Shown here: positions 9,143 to 18,335 of the stretch, in pieces | Layout: every line of letters starts with the position of its first letter | Position numbering within the stretch: position 1 is the first letter of the stretch | Origin: Microbacterium paulum | GTDB lineage: Bacteria; Actinomycetota; Actinomycetes; Actinomycetales; Microbacteriaceae | Reading direction: 5' to 3' | Length of the DNA stretch: 64,000 nucleotides | Assembly: GCF_015707995.1 (NCBI RefSeq) | Contig: NZ_JAAGRY010000008.1 | Location: forward strand, 1 to 64,000 | Translations under genes and position numbers: made by a program | Notes under the pieces: model-generated | The model's input: only the letters and a program-made list of their open reading frames with translations | Database searches by the model: none | What the model was told of the DNA's origin: nothing

Positions 9143-9901
9143 TCAGAGCCGTCGCAGGCGTTCGGGATCGGGGGCCCCGACCGGCTCCCAGCCGCGACGC
9201 GGTGTGCGCGCACCGCGCACACCGTCGCGCGAGCGGTACACGACGTAGGGGCGGAACAGATACCCCACGGGCGCCGAGAACACGTGCACGAGGCGCGTGA
9301 AGGGCCACAGCGCGAACAGCGCGCACGCCGTCAGCACGTGCAGCTGGAACAGCAGCGGCACCTCGGCCATGAGCTCGACGCGCGGCTGGAAGAGGAAGAG
9401 GCTGCGGATCCACGGCGAGATGGTCTCGCGGTAGTGGAACCCGCTGCCGAACACCTGGTAGACGAATGTCGCGAGCGTGCCGAACCCGAGCGTTGCGCCG
9501 AGGAAGACGTACATCACCTTGTCCATCACGGTGGTGGCGAGGAACACCGGGCCGACCGTGCGGCGTCGATAGATGAGGATGCCGAGGCCCGCGAGGGTCA
9601 GGACGGCTGCGAACGAGCCCATCCCCGTCGCACCCAGGTGGTAGATCTCTTCGCTGATGCCGATCGCGTAGAGCCATTCGCGGGGGATGAACAGTCCCAC
9701 GACGTGCCCGGCGATGACCATGAGGATGCCGATGTGGAACATCGGCGAGCCCCAGCGCAGCAGCCGGTTCTCGTAGGTCTGGCTCGAGCGTGTCGTCCAG
9801 CCGAACTTGTCGTAGCGGTAGCGCCAGAGGTGCCCGACGACGAAAACGGCCATCGCGGCATAGGGCACGGCGACCCAGAGGATGATCTGCTGAGCGGTCA
9901 C
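9143..9901 (-). CDS. narI: Respiratory nitrate reductase, gamma subunit (cytochrome b)
   Basis: A 252-aa membrane cytochrome b that passes quinol electrons to NarH. It has five hydrophobic segments, with candidate heme histidines in FHIG, AGHVVG, FQLHVL and LVHVF, as in NarI. The GTG start at 9901 overlaps the narJ stop (GTGA), the usual coupling in this operon. The next upstream start in frame lies deep inside narJ and is unlikely. It is the last gene of narGHJI. Confidence 0.94.
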   Translation of the reverse strand: MTAQQIILWVAVPYAAMAVFVVGHLWRYRYDKFGWTTRSSQTYENRLLRWGSPMFHIGILMVIAGHVVGLFIPREWLYAIGISEEIYHLGATGMGSFAAVLTLAGLGILIYRRRTVGPVFLATTVMDKVMYVFLGATLGFGTLATFVYQVFGSGFHYRETISPWIRSLFLFQPRVELMAEVPLLFQLHVLTACALFALWPFTRLVHVFSAPVGYLFRPYVVYRSRDGVRGARTPRRGWEPVGAPDPERLRRL

Positions 9902-10617
9902 GGCGCACTCCTGAAGGCGGGGGTCTGCTGCGAAACGGGGGAGAAGGGCGGAAGTTGGCCGAGAAAACTGAGTCCGACCGTTTCGGTGGGCGGGCCCTCG
10001 TTGATCAGGCCCAGGTAGCGTTCGCGCGTGGCCGCATCGATCGGCGGCAGTGATTGCGTGATCGTCTGCACGATGAGCGCCCATGGGCTCGACATGCCCT
10101 CGAGCGCCGCGCGGAGCACCTCGATGCCCTCGCGGTGCGAGGCGATCAGGGCATCGGCGATCTCAGACTCGGCGCGCGCCGAGAACTCGAGCACGGCGGG
10201 CAGATAGTCGGGCAGGTCGTCGGCCTCGAACTCCCACCCCGCCGCCCGGTACGCCTCGAGGAACGTCACGAGGGCGACGCCGCGCCGGCGGGTGTCGCCC
10301 GTCGCGTAGTAGCTCAGATACAGGCTGCACTTGCGCTTCAGATCGAACGTCGTGACGTAGCGGCGCTGCCACGCGGCATCGCCCGCGCTCTCGGCCTCGT
10401 CGATGAACGCGATGAGCGGCGAAGAGATCGCGGCGGGCAGCCTCTCGGCATGCTCGCGCAGTGCGGGCAGACGCGAGAACCACCGAGCGTCGGGGTAGTC
10501 GAGCAGGAGCGAGGCGAGCATGTGCGCGTGCGAGCGCTGCGCGGGCGTCAGGCGCACCGAGGGGAGCTCCGGCGGCAGGGCGCGGCGCGGTGTCACACGG
10601 GCCAGTACCGAGCTCAT
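9898..10617 (-). CDS. narJ: Nitrate reductase molybdenum cofactor assembly chaperone
   Basis: This 239-aa cytoplasmic chaperone of the NarJ/TorD type helps insert the molybdenum cofactor into NarG before membrane docking. The all-helical sequence keeps the family segment LLLDYPD near the N-terminus and the YVTTFDLKRKCSLYLSYY block. The ATG at 10617 overlaps the narH stop (ATGA), and its own stop overlaps the narI start. Confidence 0.93.
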   Translation of the reverse strand: MSSVLARVTPRRALPPELPSVRLTPAQRSHAHMLASLLLDYPDARWFSRLPALREHAERLPAAISSPLIAFIDEAESAGDAAWQRRYVTTFDLKRKCSLYLSYYATGDTRRRGVALVTFLEAYRAAGWEFEADDLPDYLPAVLEFSARAESEIADALIASHREGIEVLRAALEGMSSPWALIVQTITQSLPPIDAATRERYLGLINEGPPTETVGLSFLGQLPPFSPVSQQTPAFRSAP

Positions 10618-12284
10618 GAACGATCCTTCTTCTTGCCGGTGTCGCGTACCTCGGTCATCGACGACGGCGGGAAGAGCCCGTTGGCGCTGCCGTTGCCGTC
10701 CCAGTTGAGGAGGTTGACGCGCCCCGGCGTCGAGGGGCGATCGGCGGTCTGTCGATCGGCGAGCATGTGGAAGTTCTCGACCGCGACGGGCACGCTGGGG
10801 CCGCTCGACGAGCCGAACGGTCCCGCCCCGCCCATGCCGGGCCCGCCGTCGAAATCGAGCGAGCACGCCATCTCTTCGAGCGCGTGGGCCTGCTCGGTGT
10901 GCGCGGAGGGGATCACGTAGCGCTCTTCGTACTTCGCGATCGCGAGCAGTCGGTACATCTCCTCGATCTCGGCGCCCGTCATGCCCACCGCGCGCGCGAT
11001 GCGCTCGTCGCGCTCGTCTTCGAGGTTCACCCCACGCATGTACGAGCGCATCGCCGCGAGACGGCGGAGCGCCAGATCGACGGGCGCGACCTCGCCGGCG
11101 GTGAAGAGTTCGGCGAGATAGCCGATCGGAATGCGCAGCTTGTCGATCGCGGCGAACAGGGTGCGCGCGTCTTCGCCGTCGTTGCCCGACCCGGTCACGA
11201 CGTCGACGACGGGAGACAGCGGCGGGATGTACCAGACCATCGGCATGGTGCGGTATTCGGGGTGCAGCGGCAGGGCGACTTCGTAGCGCATGAGCTTCCA
11301 GATCGGGCTGCGCTGCGCCGCCTCGATCCAGTCCTCGGGAATGTCGCCCTGTCGTGCCGCTTCGATGACGGCGGGATCGAACGGGTCGAGGATGATGTCG
11401 CGCTGCGCCTGCAGCAGGGCCTTGTCGTCTTCGACCGAGGCGGCTTCGGCGACCCGGTCGGCGTCGTAGAGCACGATGCCGAGGTACCGCAGGCGCCCGA
11501 CGCACGTCTCGGAGCACACCGTCGGAAGACCCACCTCGATGCGCGGGTAGCACATCGTGCATTTCTCGGCCTTGCCCGTGCGATGGTTGAAATACACCTT
11601 CTTGTAGGGGCACCCCGACACGCACATGCGCCATCCGCGGCACTGGTCCTGGTCGACCAGCACGATCCCGTCTTCGGCGCGCTTGTACATCGCACCCGAG
11701 GGGCAGGATGCCACGCACGAGGGGTTCAGGCAGTGCTCGCAGATGCGGGGCAGGTAGAACATGAAGGCCTTCTCGAACTCGGCCTTTACCTCTTCGCTCA
11801 TCTTCTTGAGGATCGGGTCGTCGTGCATCGTCTCGAGCGATCCGCCGAGGTCGTCGTCCCAGTTGGCCGACCACGAGATCTTCATGTCTTCGCCGGTGAG
11901 CAGGCTCTTCGGGCGGGCGACCGGGGTCTGCGAGCCCGCGGGGGCGTTCAGCAGCATGTCGTAGTCGTACGTCCAGGGCTCGTAATAGTCCTGGATCTCG
12001 GGAAGCTTCGGGTTCGAGAAGATGTGCGCGAGCTTCGACAAACGCCCGCCGCCGCGCAGCTTCAGCCGGCCGCGCCCCGTGCGCACCCAGCCACCGCGCC
12101 ACTTCTCCTGGTCTTCGTAGGTGCGGGGGTAGCCGACGCCGGGGCGGGGCTCAACATTGTTGAACCACACGTACTCGACACCTGTGCGGTTGGTCCACGC
12201 CTGCTTGCACGTGACCGAGCAGGTGTGGCATCCGATGCACTTGTCGAGATTCATGATCATCGACATCTGCGCCATGACCTTCAT
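10614..12284 (-). CDS. narH: Respiratory nitrate reductase, beta subunit (iron-sulfur)
   Basis: A 556-aa electron-transfer subunit carrying four Fe-S clusters between NarI and NarG. Cysteine groups are visible at C16-C19-C22-C26, in CEHCLNPSC, in CRGWRMCVSGC and in CTMC. The Trp in the third group is the usual mark of the [3Fe-4S] site. The ATG overlaps the narG stop by one base (TGATG). The length and motif order match NarH. Confidence 0.96.
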   Translation of the reverse strand: MKVMAQMSMIMNLDKCIGCHTCSVTCKQAWTNRTGVEYVWFNNVEPRPGVGYPRTYEDQEKWRGGWVRTGRGRLKLRGGGRLSKLAHIFSNPKLPEIQDYYEPWTYDYDMLLNAPAGSQTPVARPKSLLTGEDMKISWSANWDDDLGGSLETMHDDPILKKMSEEVKAEFEKAFMFYLPRICEHCLNPSCVASCPSGAMYKRAEDGIVLVDQDQCRGWRMCVSGCPYKKVYFNHRTGKAEKCTMCYPRIEVGLPTVCSETCVGRLRYLGIVLYDADRVAEAASVEDDKALLQAQRDIILDPFDPAVIEAARQGDIPEDWIEAAQRSPIWKLMRYEVALPLHPEYRTMPMVWYIPPLSPVVDVVTGSGNDGEDARTLFAAIDKLRIPIGYLAELFTAGEVAPVDLALRRLAAMRSYMRGVNLEDERDERIARAVGMTGAEIEEMYRLLAIAKYEERYVIPSAHTEQAHALEEMACSLDFDGGPGMGGAGPFGSSSGPSVPVAVENFHMLADRQTADRPSTPGRVNLLNWDGNGSANGLFPPSSMTEVRDTGKKKDRS

Positions 12285-15200
12285 CAGTACTGCACCTCCT
12301 GGCTGCGGCGACGGATCGTCGTGATCTCGTCGCGCTGGTTGCCCGTCGGGCCGAGATAGTTGAACGCCCACGCCAGTTGCGCGTAGCCGCCGATGAGGTG
12401 GCTGGGCTTGAGCAGAATGCGGGTGAGCGAGTTGTGGATGCCACCGCGCAGGCCGCTCGTCTCGGCGATCGGCACATCGACCGTGCGGTCCTTCGCGTGG
12501 TACATGTACACCGTGCCCTCGGGCATGCGGTGCGAGACGATCGCGCGGGCGACGACGACGCCGTTGCGGTTGTACGACTCGATCCACTCGTTGTCGCGCA
12601 CGCCGATCTTCTGGGCGTCTTGCGGGCTCATCCAGATCGTGGGGCCGCCGCGGCTGAGCGAGAGCATGAACAGGTTGTCTTGGTACTCGGAGTGGATCGA
12701 CCATTTCGAGTGCGGCGTGAGGTAGCGCACCGTCACCTCGGTCTGCCCCGGGGCGCCGGGGCCCGCGATGCGCTTGGTCGTGCCGACCTTCTCGGAATCG
12801 AACAGGCGGTGCATATCGAGCGGCGGGCGGAAGATCGGCAGGTTCTCGCCGAGCTCGCTCATCCAGTCGTGGTCGAGGTAGAAGTGCTGGCGCCCGGTGA
12901 GGGTGTGCCAGGGCTTCAGGTGCTCGACGTTGATCGCGAAGGCCGTGTAGCGGCGGCCGCCGTGCTCAGACCCCGACCATTCGGGCGAGGTGATGACGCT
13001 CCGCGGCTGGATCTGCACGTCTTGGAACGTGATGTGCGAGCCCTCGTGGTCTTCGGCGAGCTGCGCGATGCGCTGACCGGTTCTCTTCTCGAGCTCGCGG
13101 AAACCCTGCACCGCGAGGCGGCCGTTGCTCGTGCCCGAGAAGGCGAGGATCATCTCGCACGCCTTCTTGTCGGTGTCGAGCAGCACGCTGCCGGCGTAGG
13201 GCCCGCTCGCCACGGTGCCGTTCTTGTGCTTCAGCTGCTCGATCTCGACGTCGGGGCGATAGGTGATCGCCTTCGTCGTCATGCCGAGCTTCGCCGTCAG
13301 GGGGCCGAGAGCCTTCCACCGTTCGTAGAGGTTGGCGTAGTCGCGTTCCACGACGATGAGCTTGGCCATCGTGACGCCCGGCACGAGTGGGGCGTCGCCC
13401 GGCACGATGCCGTGCGGGGTCGCCATGACGTCGGGGGTGTCGTGCTGCAGCGGCGAGGCGACGACGTCGCGGCGCACGCCCAGGTGCAGGCGTGCGTATT
13501 CGCTGAACTTCTCGGCGAGCGAGCCGAACAGATCGAAGTCGGTGCGCGTCTGCCACGGCGGCGTGATCGCCGGCGTGAAGGCGTGGATGAAGGGATGCAT
13601 GTCGGTCGAGGACAGGTCGTACTTCTCATACCAGGTGGCGGCGGGAAGCACGAGATCGCTGAACAGCGTCGTCGAGGTCATGCGGAAATCTGCCGTCATC
13701 AAGAGGTCGAGCTTGCCCTCGGGCGCCTCGTCGTGCCACGCCATGTCGCGCGGGCGCGAGCCTTCGGGCGACTCGGGGGCGCGCACCGCCGAGTCGGTGC
13801 CGAGCAGGTGCTTGAGGAAGTACTCGTTGCCCTTGCCCGAAGACCCCAGCACGTTCGCCCGCCAGATCGAGATCACGCGCGGGAAGTTCTCGGGCGCATC
13901 GGGGTCTTCGACCGCGTACTGCAGCGACCCGTCGGTCAGCTCGTCGACGATGTGCTGGGCGGGCTCTTTGCCGGCGGCCTCGGCCTCGTCGCATAGGTCG
14001 AGGGGGTTGCGCGAGAACGTCGGATACGCCGGCATCCACCCGCGTTTGACCGATTCGACGAGGCAGTCCGCCGTCGTGCGGTCGTCGAACTGGCCGCGGG
14101 CCAGCGGAGAGGCGAGTGACGAGGCGGGCAGGCCGTCGTATCGCCACTGGTCGGTCGCGAGATACCAGAACGCCGTGCCGATGTTCTGGCGCGGCGGGCG
14201 CCCCCAGTCGGCGGCGGTCGCGTACTGCGAGTACCCCGTGATCGGGCGCACCTTCTCTTGACCGACGTAGTGCGCCCAGCCGCCGCCGTTGACGCCCTGG
14301 CATCCGGTCATCGTCGTCAGCGCGAGGAAGGTGCGATAGATCGTGTCGGAGTGGAACCAGTGGTTGGTGCCCGCACCCATGAGGATCATCGAGCGCCCGC
14401 CGCTGCGCTCGGCGTTGTCGGCGAACTCGCGCCCGATCCGCGCGGCCTGCGCCGCGGGCACGTTCGTGATCTCTTCTTGCCACGCGGGGGTTCCCGGCGT
14501 GCTCGCGTCGTCGTAGCCGGTGGGCCACTCGCCGGGAAGGCCCTCGCGGGCGACACCGTACTGCGCGAGCAGCAGATCGAACACCGTCGTCACGAGGCGA
14601 CCGGCGACCTGCCGCACCGGCACCCCGCGGGTCACCGTGCCGGTGCCGCCGGCGTGGGCGGCATCGTCACCGTCGGGGGTGACGTCGAAGCGCGGCAGCA
14701 CGATCGAGGCCGATTCGGTGGTGCTCGCGAGATCGCGCAGCGACAGGGGCGGCACGACGCCTTCGAGGTCGAGGTTCCATGTGCCCTCGTCTTCGGGTGT
14801 GAAGCGGTGGCCGAGCGAGCCGTTCGGCACGACCGGCTCGCCGTGCTGGTCGAGCAGCACCGTCTTGAAGTCGGCGCGCGGTGCGGCGGCGTGCGCACCG
14901 CCCAGGTCGCTCGCCGTGAGGAACTTGCCCGGCACGAGACCTTCGGGGTGCTCTTCGAGCGCGACGAGGTAGGGCGCGTCGCTGAAGCGGCGCATGTAGT
15001 CCTCGAACCGCTCGGTGCGGCGCTCGACGAAGAACTCGGTCAAGATGACGTGGCCCATCGCCATGGCGAGGGCGGCATCGGTGCCGGGGTGCGGGGCGAC
15101 CCACTCGTCGGCGAACTTCGTGTTGTCGGTGTAGTCGGGCGAGACCGTGACGACCTTCTGCCCGCGGTAGCGCGCCTCGGCCATGAAGTGGGCGTCGGGC

Positions 15201-16027
15201 GTGCGCGTGACGGGTACGTTTGAGCCCCACATCATGAGGTAACCCGCGTTCCACCAGTCGGCCGACTCGGGCACGTCGGTCTGATCGCCGAACACCTGGG
15301 GGCTCGCGACGGGCAGATCGGCGTACCAGTCGTAGAACGACAGGATCGTGCCGCCCAGAAGGTTCAGGAACCGCGCCCCGGCGCCGTGGCTGACCATCGA
15401 CATGGCGGGAATCGGCGAGAAGCCGGCGACCCGGTCGGGGCCGTAGACCTTCACCGTGTAGACGTGCGCCGCGGCCGCGATCTCCATCGCCTCATCCCAC
15501 GTGGTGCGGATGAGCCCGCCCTTGCCGCGGGCACTCTTGTAGCGCTGCGCCTTGTCGGGGTCTTCGACGACGGATGCCCAGGCCTCGACCGGATCGCGAT
15601 GCGTGAGCTTGGCCTCGCGGTAGAGCTCGGCGAGAACGCCGCGGATATACGGGTAGCGCACGCGCGTCGGCGAATAGGTGTACCAGCTGAACGCTGCGCC
15701 GCGGGGGCAGCCGCGGGGCTCGTACTCGGGTGAATCGGGGCCGACCGAGGGGTAGTCGGTCTGCTGGGTCTCCCACGTGATGATGCCGTCTTTGACGTAC
15801 ACCTTCCACGAGCACGAGCCCGTGCAGTTGACGCCGTGGGTCGAACGGACGACCTTGTCGTGGGCCCAGCGGTCGCGATAGAAGACGTCGCCCTTGCGGC
15901 CGCCCTCGAGGAACACGGCGCGCAGGTCTTCGCTCGTCTCGCCGCGGTGCAGGAACCGACCCATCGTGAGGAGGGCGTCTTCGAGCGGGCCGTCGGTGGC
16001 GCGCCTCGTGCGGATCTCGGGGGTCAT
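12284..16027 (-). CDS. narG: Respiratory nitrate reductase, alpha subunit (bis-MGD molybdoenzyme)
   Basis: This 1247-aa catalytic subunit reduces nitrate to nitrite on the cytoplasmic side using a bis-molybdopterin guanine dinucleotide. The N-terminal FS0 cluster ligands are H64, C68, C72 and C107, with the spacing of E. coli NarG. The molybdenum region shows ADWWNAGY followed by WGSNVPVTRTPDAHF, so the Asp ligand is present. There is no twin-arginine signal, as expected for the cytoplasmic NarG type. The start has GGAG 8-9 nt upstream. A regulon site and a probable -10 GATACT precede it. Confidence 0.97.
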   Translation of the reverse strand: MTPEIRTRRATDGPLEDALLTMGRFLHRGETSEDLRAVFLEGGRKGDVFYRDRWAHDKVVRSTHGVNCTGSCSWKVYVKDGIITWETQQTDYPSVGPDSPEYEPRGCPRGAAFSWYTYSPTRVRYPYIRGVLAELYREAKLTHRDPVEAWASVVEDPDKAQRYKSARGKGGLIRTTWDEAMEIAAAAHVYTVKVYGPDRVAGFSPIPAMSMVSHGAGARFLNLLGGTILSFYDWYADLPVASPQVFGDQTDVPESADWWNAGYLMMWGSNVPVTRTPDAHFMAEARYRGQKVVTVSPDYTDNTKFADEWVAPHPGTDAALAMAMGHVILTEFFVERRTERFEDYMRRFSDAPYLVALEEHPEGLVPGKFLTASDLGGAHAAAPRADFKTVLLDQHGEPVVPNGSLGHRFTPEDEGTWNLDLEGVVPPLSLRDLASTTESASIVLPRFDVTPDGDDAAHAGGTGTVTRGVPVRQVAGRLVTTVFDLLLAQYGVAREGLPGEWPTGYDDASTPGTPAWQEEITNVPAAQAARIGREFADNAERSGGRSMILMGAGTNHWFHSDTIYRTFLALTTMTGCQGVNGGGWAHYVGQEKVRPITGYSQYATAADWGRPPRQNIGTAFWYLATDQWRYDGLPASSLASPLARGQFDDRTTADCLVESVKRGWMPAYPTFSRNPLDLCDEAEAAGKEPAQHIVDELTDGSLQYAVEDPDAPENFPRVISIWRANVLGSSGKGNEYFLKHLLGTDSAVRAPESPEGSRPRDMAWHDEAPEGKLDLLMTADFRMTSTTLFSDLVLPAATWYEKYDLSSTDMHPFIHAFTPAITPPWQTRTDFDLFGSLAEKFSEYARLHLGVRRDVVASPLQHDTPDVMATPHGIVPGDAPLVPGVTMAKLIVVERDYANLYERWKALGPLTAKLGMTTKAITYRPDVEIEQLKHKNGTVASGPYAGSVLLDTDKKACEMILAFSGTSNGRLAVQGFRELEKRTGQRIAQLAEDHEGSHITFQDVQIQPRSVITSPEWSGSEHGGRRYTAFAINVEHLKPWHTLTGRQHFYLDHDWMSELGENLPIFRPPLDMHRLFDSEKVGTTKRIAGPGAPGQTEVTVRYLTPHSKWSIHSEYQDNLFMLSLSRGGPTIWMSPQDAQKIGVRDNEWIESYNRNGVVVARAIVSHRMPEGTVYMYHAKDRTVDVPIAETSGLRGGIHNSLTRILLKPSHLIGGYAQLAWAFNYLGPTGNQRDEITTIRRRSQEVQY

Positions 16028-16040
16028 CGGATTCTCCTCG

Positions 16041-16067
16041 CTGGCGATCTGTGCTCAGTATCGCCAG
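16041..16067 (-). promoter_or_regulatory. Inverted repeat spanning narG -10 and start of transcription
   Basis: CTGGCGAT (16041-16048) and ATCGCCAG (16060-16067) are perfect arms around 11 nt. Read on the minus strand, the pair overlaps the probable -10 GATACT (16062-16057) and the expected transcription start of narG. It could be a repressor operator or a 5' stem in the leader. The function is inferred only from position. Confidence 0.45.
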
Positions 16068-16094
16068 CGACTCAGCGCGGCCCCGGCGAGTAGA

Positions 16095-16110
16095 CCGTGG
16101 TTAATCCAGG
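16095..16110 (-). promoter_or_regulatory. Anaerobic-regulon dyad site, narGHJI
   Basis: On the minus strand this reads CCTGGATTAACCACGG (5-6-5). Its centre is 40.5 bp upstream of the GATACT -10 of narG, the same spacing as before moaA and cydA. The promoter-proximal half is the consensus CACGG. Confidence 0.6.
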
Positions 16111-16143
16111 CTGAAGGCGAGGCTCGACCGCCCCGTTCCCGAC

Positions 16144-16159
16144 CGCGGAATAACAACGG
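16144..16159 (+). promoter_or_regulatory. Anaerobic-regulon dyad site, narK
   Basis: CGCGGAATAACAACGG is centred 41.5 bp before a TACCGT hexamer at 16193-16198, the likely -10 of narK. One base differs from CACGG in the proximal half. narG and narK therefore each have their own site in the divergent gap. Confidence 0.5.
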
Positions 16160-16220
16160 TGAACCGCTCTCGGGGCGCTCCGGCAGCGGCGCTACCGTGA
16201 GCGCACCGATGGGAGTCACC

Positions 16221-17474
16221 GTGACAACGAAGCCCCGCGCGACCATGACGTCGCCGCACCCGAACACCACCCCCGACCTGCGCGGCGGACTGGGGCAGGT
16301 GCTCCTCGCGACCCTCGCCTCGACGACAGGCTTCTGGGCGTGGATGTGCATCGCCCCGCTGCAGAACGTCTATGCCGAGAAGATGGGCCTCGACCAGGGG
16401 CAGATCTCGCTCATGCTCGCGACGCCCGTGCTCGTCGGGTCGCTCGGACGCGTCGTCGTCGGCGCGCTGACCGACCGCTTCGGCGGGCGCCGCATGTTCA
16501 CCGCGGTGCTGCTCGGGTCGATCCCCGCCGTGCTGCTCGTCGCTCTCGCCGGGCAGACCGGCAGCTTCTGGCTGCTCATGGTCGCGGGCTTTCTGCTGGG
16601 GGTCGCGGGCACGATCTTCGCGGTCGGCGTGCCGTTCTCGAGCGCATGGTTCCCGCCCGAGCGCCGCGGATTCGCCAACGGCGTCTTCGGTATGGGCATG
16701 ATCGGCACGGCCGTGTCGGCCTTCGCGACGCCCCGTCTCGCGAAAGCGATCGGCTACCTGCCGACGCACCTGCTGATCGTGGGGGTGCTCCTCGTGGTGG
16801 CGGTGCTCATCTGGTTCTTCCTGCGCGAATCGCCCGCCTGGAAGCCGAGCAGTCAGCCCCTCGTGCCCAAGGTGGCCGGCGCGCTGCGACTCGCGGTGAC
16901 GTGGCAGATGTCGTTCCTGTACGCGATCGTCTTCGGCGGATTCGTGGCGTTCTCGACCTATCTGCCCAAGTACCTGCTGACCATCTATCCCGACCAGATC
17001 GATGCCGTCGGCGCCGGCACCCGCACGGCGCTGTTCGCCGCGGCCGCCGTGCTCGCCCGCCCGATCGGCGGCGTGCTGGCCGACCGGTTCGGCCCGAAGG
17101 TGATCTCGCTCCTCTCGCTCGCCGGCATCGTCGCGTGCGCGTACCTCGTCGGCCAGCAGCCGCCCGAGGGTGTGCTGACCGGCGCGATCTTCTTGCTGAT
17201 GGCGGCGGCGATGGGCCTCGGCATGGGCGCGGTCTTCGCCTGGATCGGCCCGTCGACCCCGCCCGACAAGGTCGGCGCCGTGACGGGCGTCGTCGCTGCG
17301 GCGGGCGGTCTGGGCGGGTACTTCCCCCCGCTCGTCATGGGCGCCACCTACGATTCAGCGACCAACTCGTACGCGCTCGGGCTGTGGCTGCTGGTACTCG
17401 TGGGGGCGGGAGCGCTCGTCGTCGGCGGCATGCTCGCCGACAAGCGCGCGGGTGCGCGCGCCGACAAGAAGTGA
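16221..17474 (+). CDS. narK: NarK-type nitrate/nitrite transporter (MFS)
   Basis: A 12-helix major facilitator that likely imports nitrate or exchanges it for nitrite, feeding NarG and handing nitrite to the outward-facing reductase. Both arginine-bearing signature regions of the NarK pocket are present (GRVVVGALTDRFG and ARPIGGVLADRFG). The start is uncertain. A GTG at 16221 has GGGAG 5 nt upstream and gives 417 aa; ATGs at 16209 and 16245 are in frame. It is divergent from narG and convergent with the regulator that follows. Confidence 0.88.
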   Translation: MTTKPRATMTSPHPNTTPDLRGGLGQVLLATLASTTGFWAWMCIAPLQNVYAEKMGLDQGQISLMLATPVLVGSLGRVVVGALTDRFGGRRMFTAVLLGSIPAVLLVALAGQTGSFWLLMVAGFLLGVAGTIFAVGVPFSSAWFPPERRGFANGVFGMGMIGTAVSAFATPRLAKAIGYLPTHLLIVGVLLVVAVLIWFFLRESPAWKPSSQPLVPKVAGALRLAVTWQMSFLYAIVFGGFVAFSTYLPKYLLTIYPDQIDAVGAGTRTALFAAAAVLARPIGGVLADRFGPKVISLLSLAGIVACAYLVGQQPPEGVLTGAIFLLMAAAMGLGMGAVFAWIGPSTPPDKVGAVTGVVAAAGGLGGYFPPLVMGATYDSATNSYALGLWLLVLVGAGALVVGGMLADKRAGARADKK

Positions 17475-17499
17475 CGGCCGCGCGAGTCGGCCGACGCGG

Positions 17500-18252
17500 T
17501 CACCGCCGGCCGGCTCGCGGCGCGCAGACGTCGTCGTCGCCAGAGGGGGATGCCTCGGAAATCGCGGTGGCGGTCGCGGTCGCAGTGGCATCCCGCCCCA
17601 CGCTGCCGCCGGGCGCCGCCGCGCCTTCGGGTGCGGCCGCCAGACGCAGCACGAGTTCGCAACGGTGCGCGCTCACGAGCGGGAGCAGCCGGTCGATCTC
17701 GACGGGACCGCCGGCACGGTCGAGCACCTCGCGGATGAGCCCCTCGTGCACGCGGCACAGGGCCTCGCGGTGATTGTCGACGAGCGTGTGGAAGGCGCAC
17801 GGGCGCAGGGCCACCTCGAGGTCGCGTTCGGCCACCCGCGGGTCGAGTCCCACTTCGTCGAGGTGCTCGTACAGCGCGTCGAGCTGGTGGACGGCGTCGG
17901 GCCCGAGGGCGAGCTCTGGGTCGGACTCGGTCTCGGGCATGATGCGCCGCAGCAGGTCGCCGTGCTTCTTGGCCTGCTCGATCCGCCTCTGCGCCGCCTC
18001 GTTCTCGACCCCGGCATCCATCGGGTAGAACAGCGCCCGTGGCCGCCCGCGCATCGCGCGGTGCTCGACCTCGCTGCGGATGATGCCTTCGCTCGTGAGC
18101 ACGCGCACGTGATCGCGCAGCGTGTTCGCGTGCAGGCCCGTCTTCTCAGAGAGCTCGACGAGCGAGATTCCCGGTTGCTCCATCACCAGCGCCGCGACCT
18201 GCAGCCGGCTCGGCTGAGCCAGTCCGCGGTAGGCGTGCGTCGGGCGGGGCAT
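17500..18252 (-). CDS. Winged-helix regulator with conserved cysteines (ArsR/SufR-like), paralog 1
   Basis: A 250-aa regulator. Residues about 10-75 form a winged HTH (LVELSEKTGLHANTLRDHV; wing around RGRPRALFYP). The C-terminal domain has C152-X13-C166 and C198, a pattern recalling Fe-S sensing SufR-type repressors. It is a paralog of the regulator at 43002-43625 but lacks that protein's first Cys of the last pair. A low-complexity Ala/Thr tail follows residue 205. CATAAT lies 6 nt before the ATG, so a leaderless transcript is likely. It probably senses O2, NO or redox state for the neighbouring nar genes; that role is inferred. Confidence 0.75.
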   Translation of the reverse strand: MPRPTHAYRGLAQPSRLQVAALVMEQPGISLVELSEKTGLHANTLRDHVRVLTSEGIIRSEVEHRAMRGRPRALFYPMDAGVENEAAQRRIEQAKKHGDLLRRIMPETESDPELALGPDAVHQLDALYEHLDEVGLDPRVAERDLEVALRPCAFHTLVDNHREALCRVHEGLIREVLDRAGGPVEIDRLLPLVSAHRCELVLRLAAAPEGAAAPGGSVGRDATATATATAISEASPSGDDDVCAPRAGRR

Positions 18253-18335
18253 GCTTCGATTATGCGCGGTCTCGTGGCGGCGAGCGTGCGATGTGATGGT
18301 ATCGGGCCCCGATGCGTGCGGCGTAGGCTGGCCGC

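Noticed and set aside
12377-13996. Long plus-strand open frame inside narG
   Set aside because: It is a shadow of the narG codons; narG motifs and length are fully convincing.
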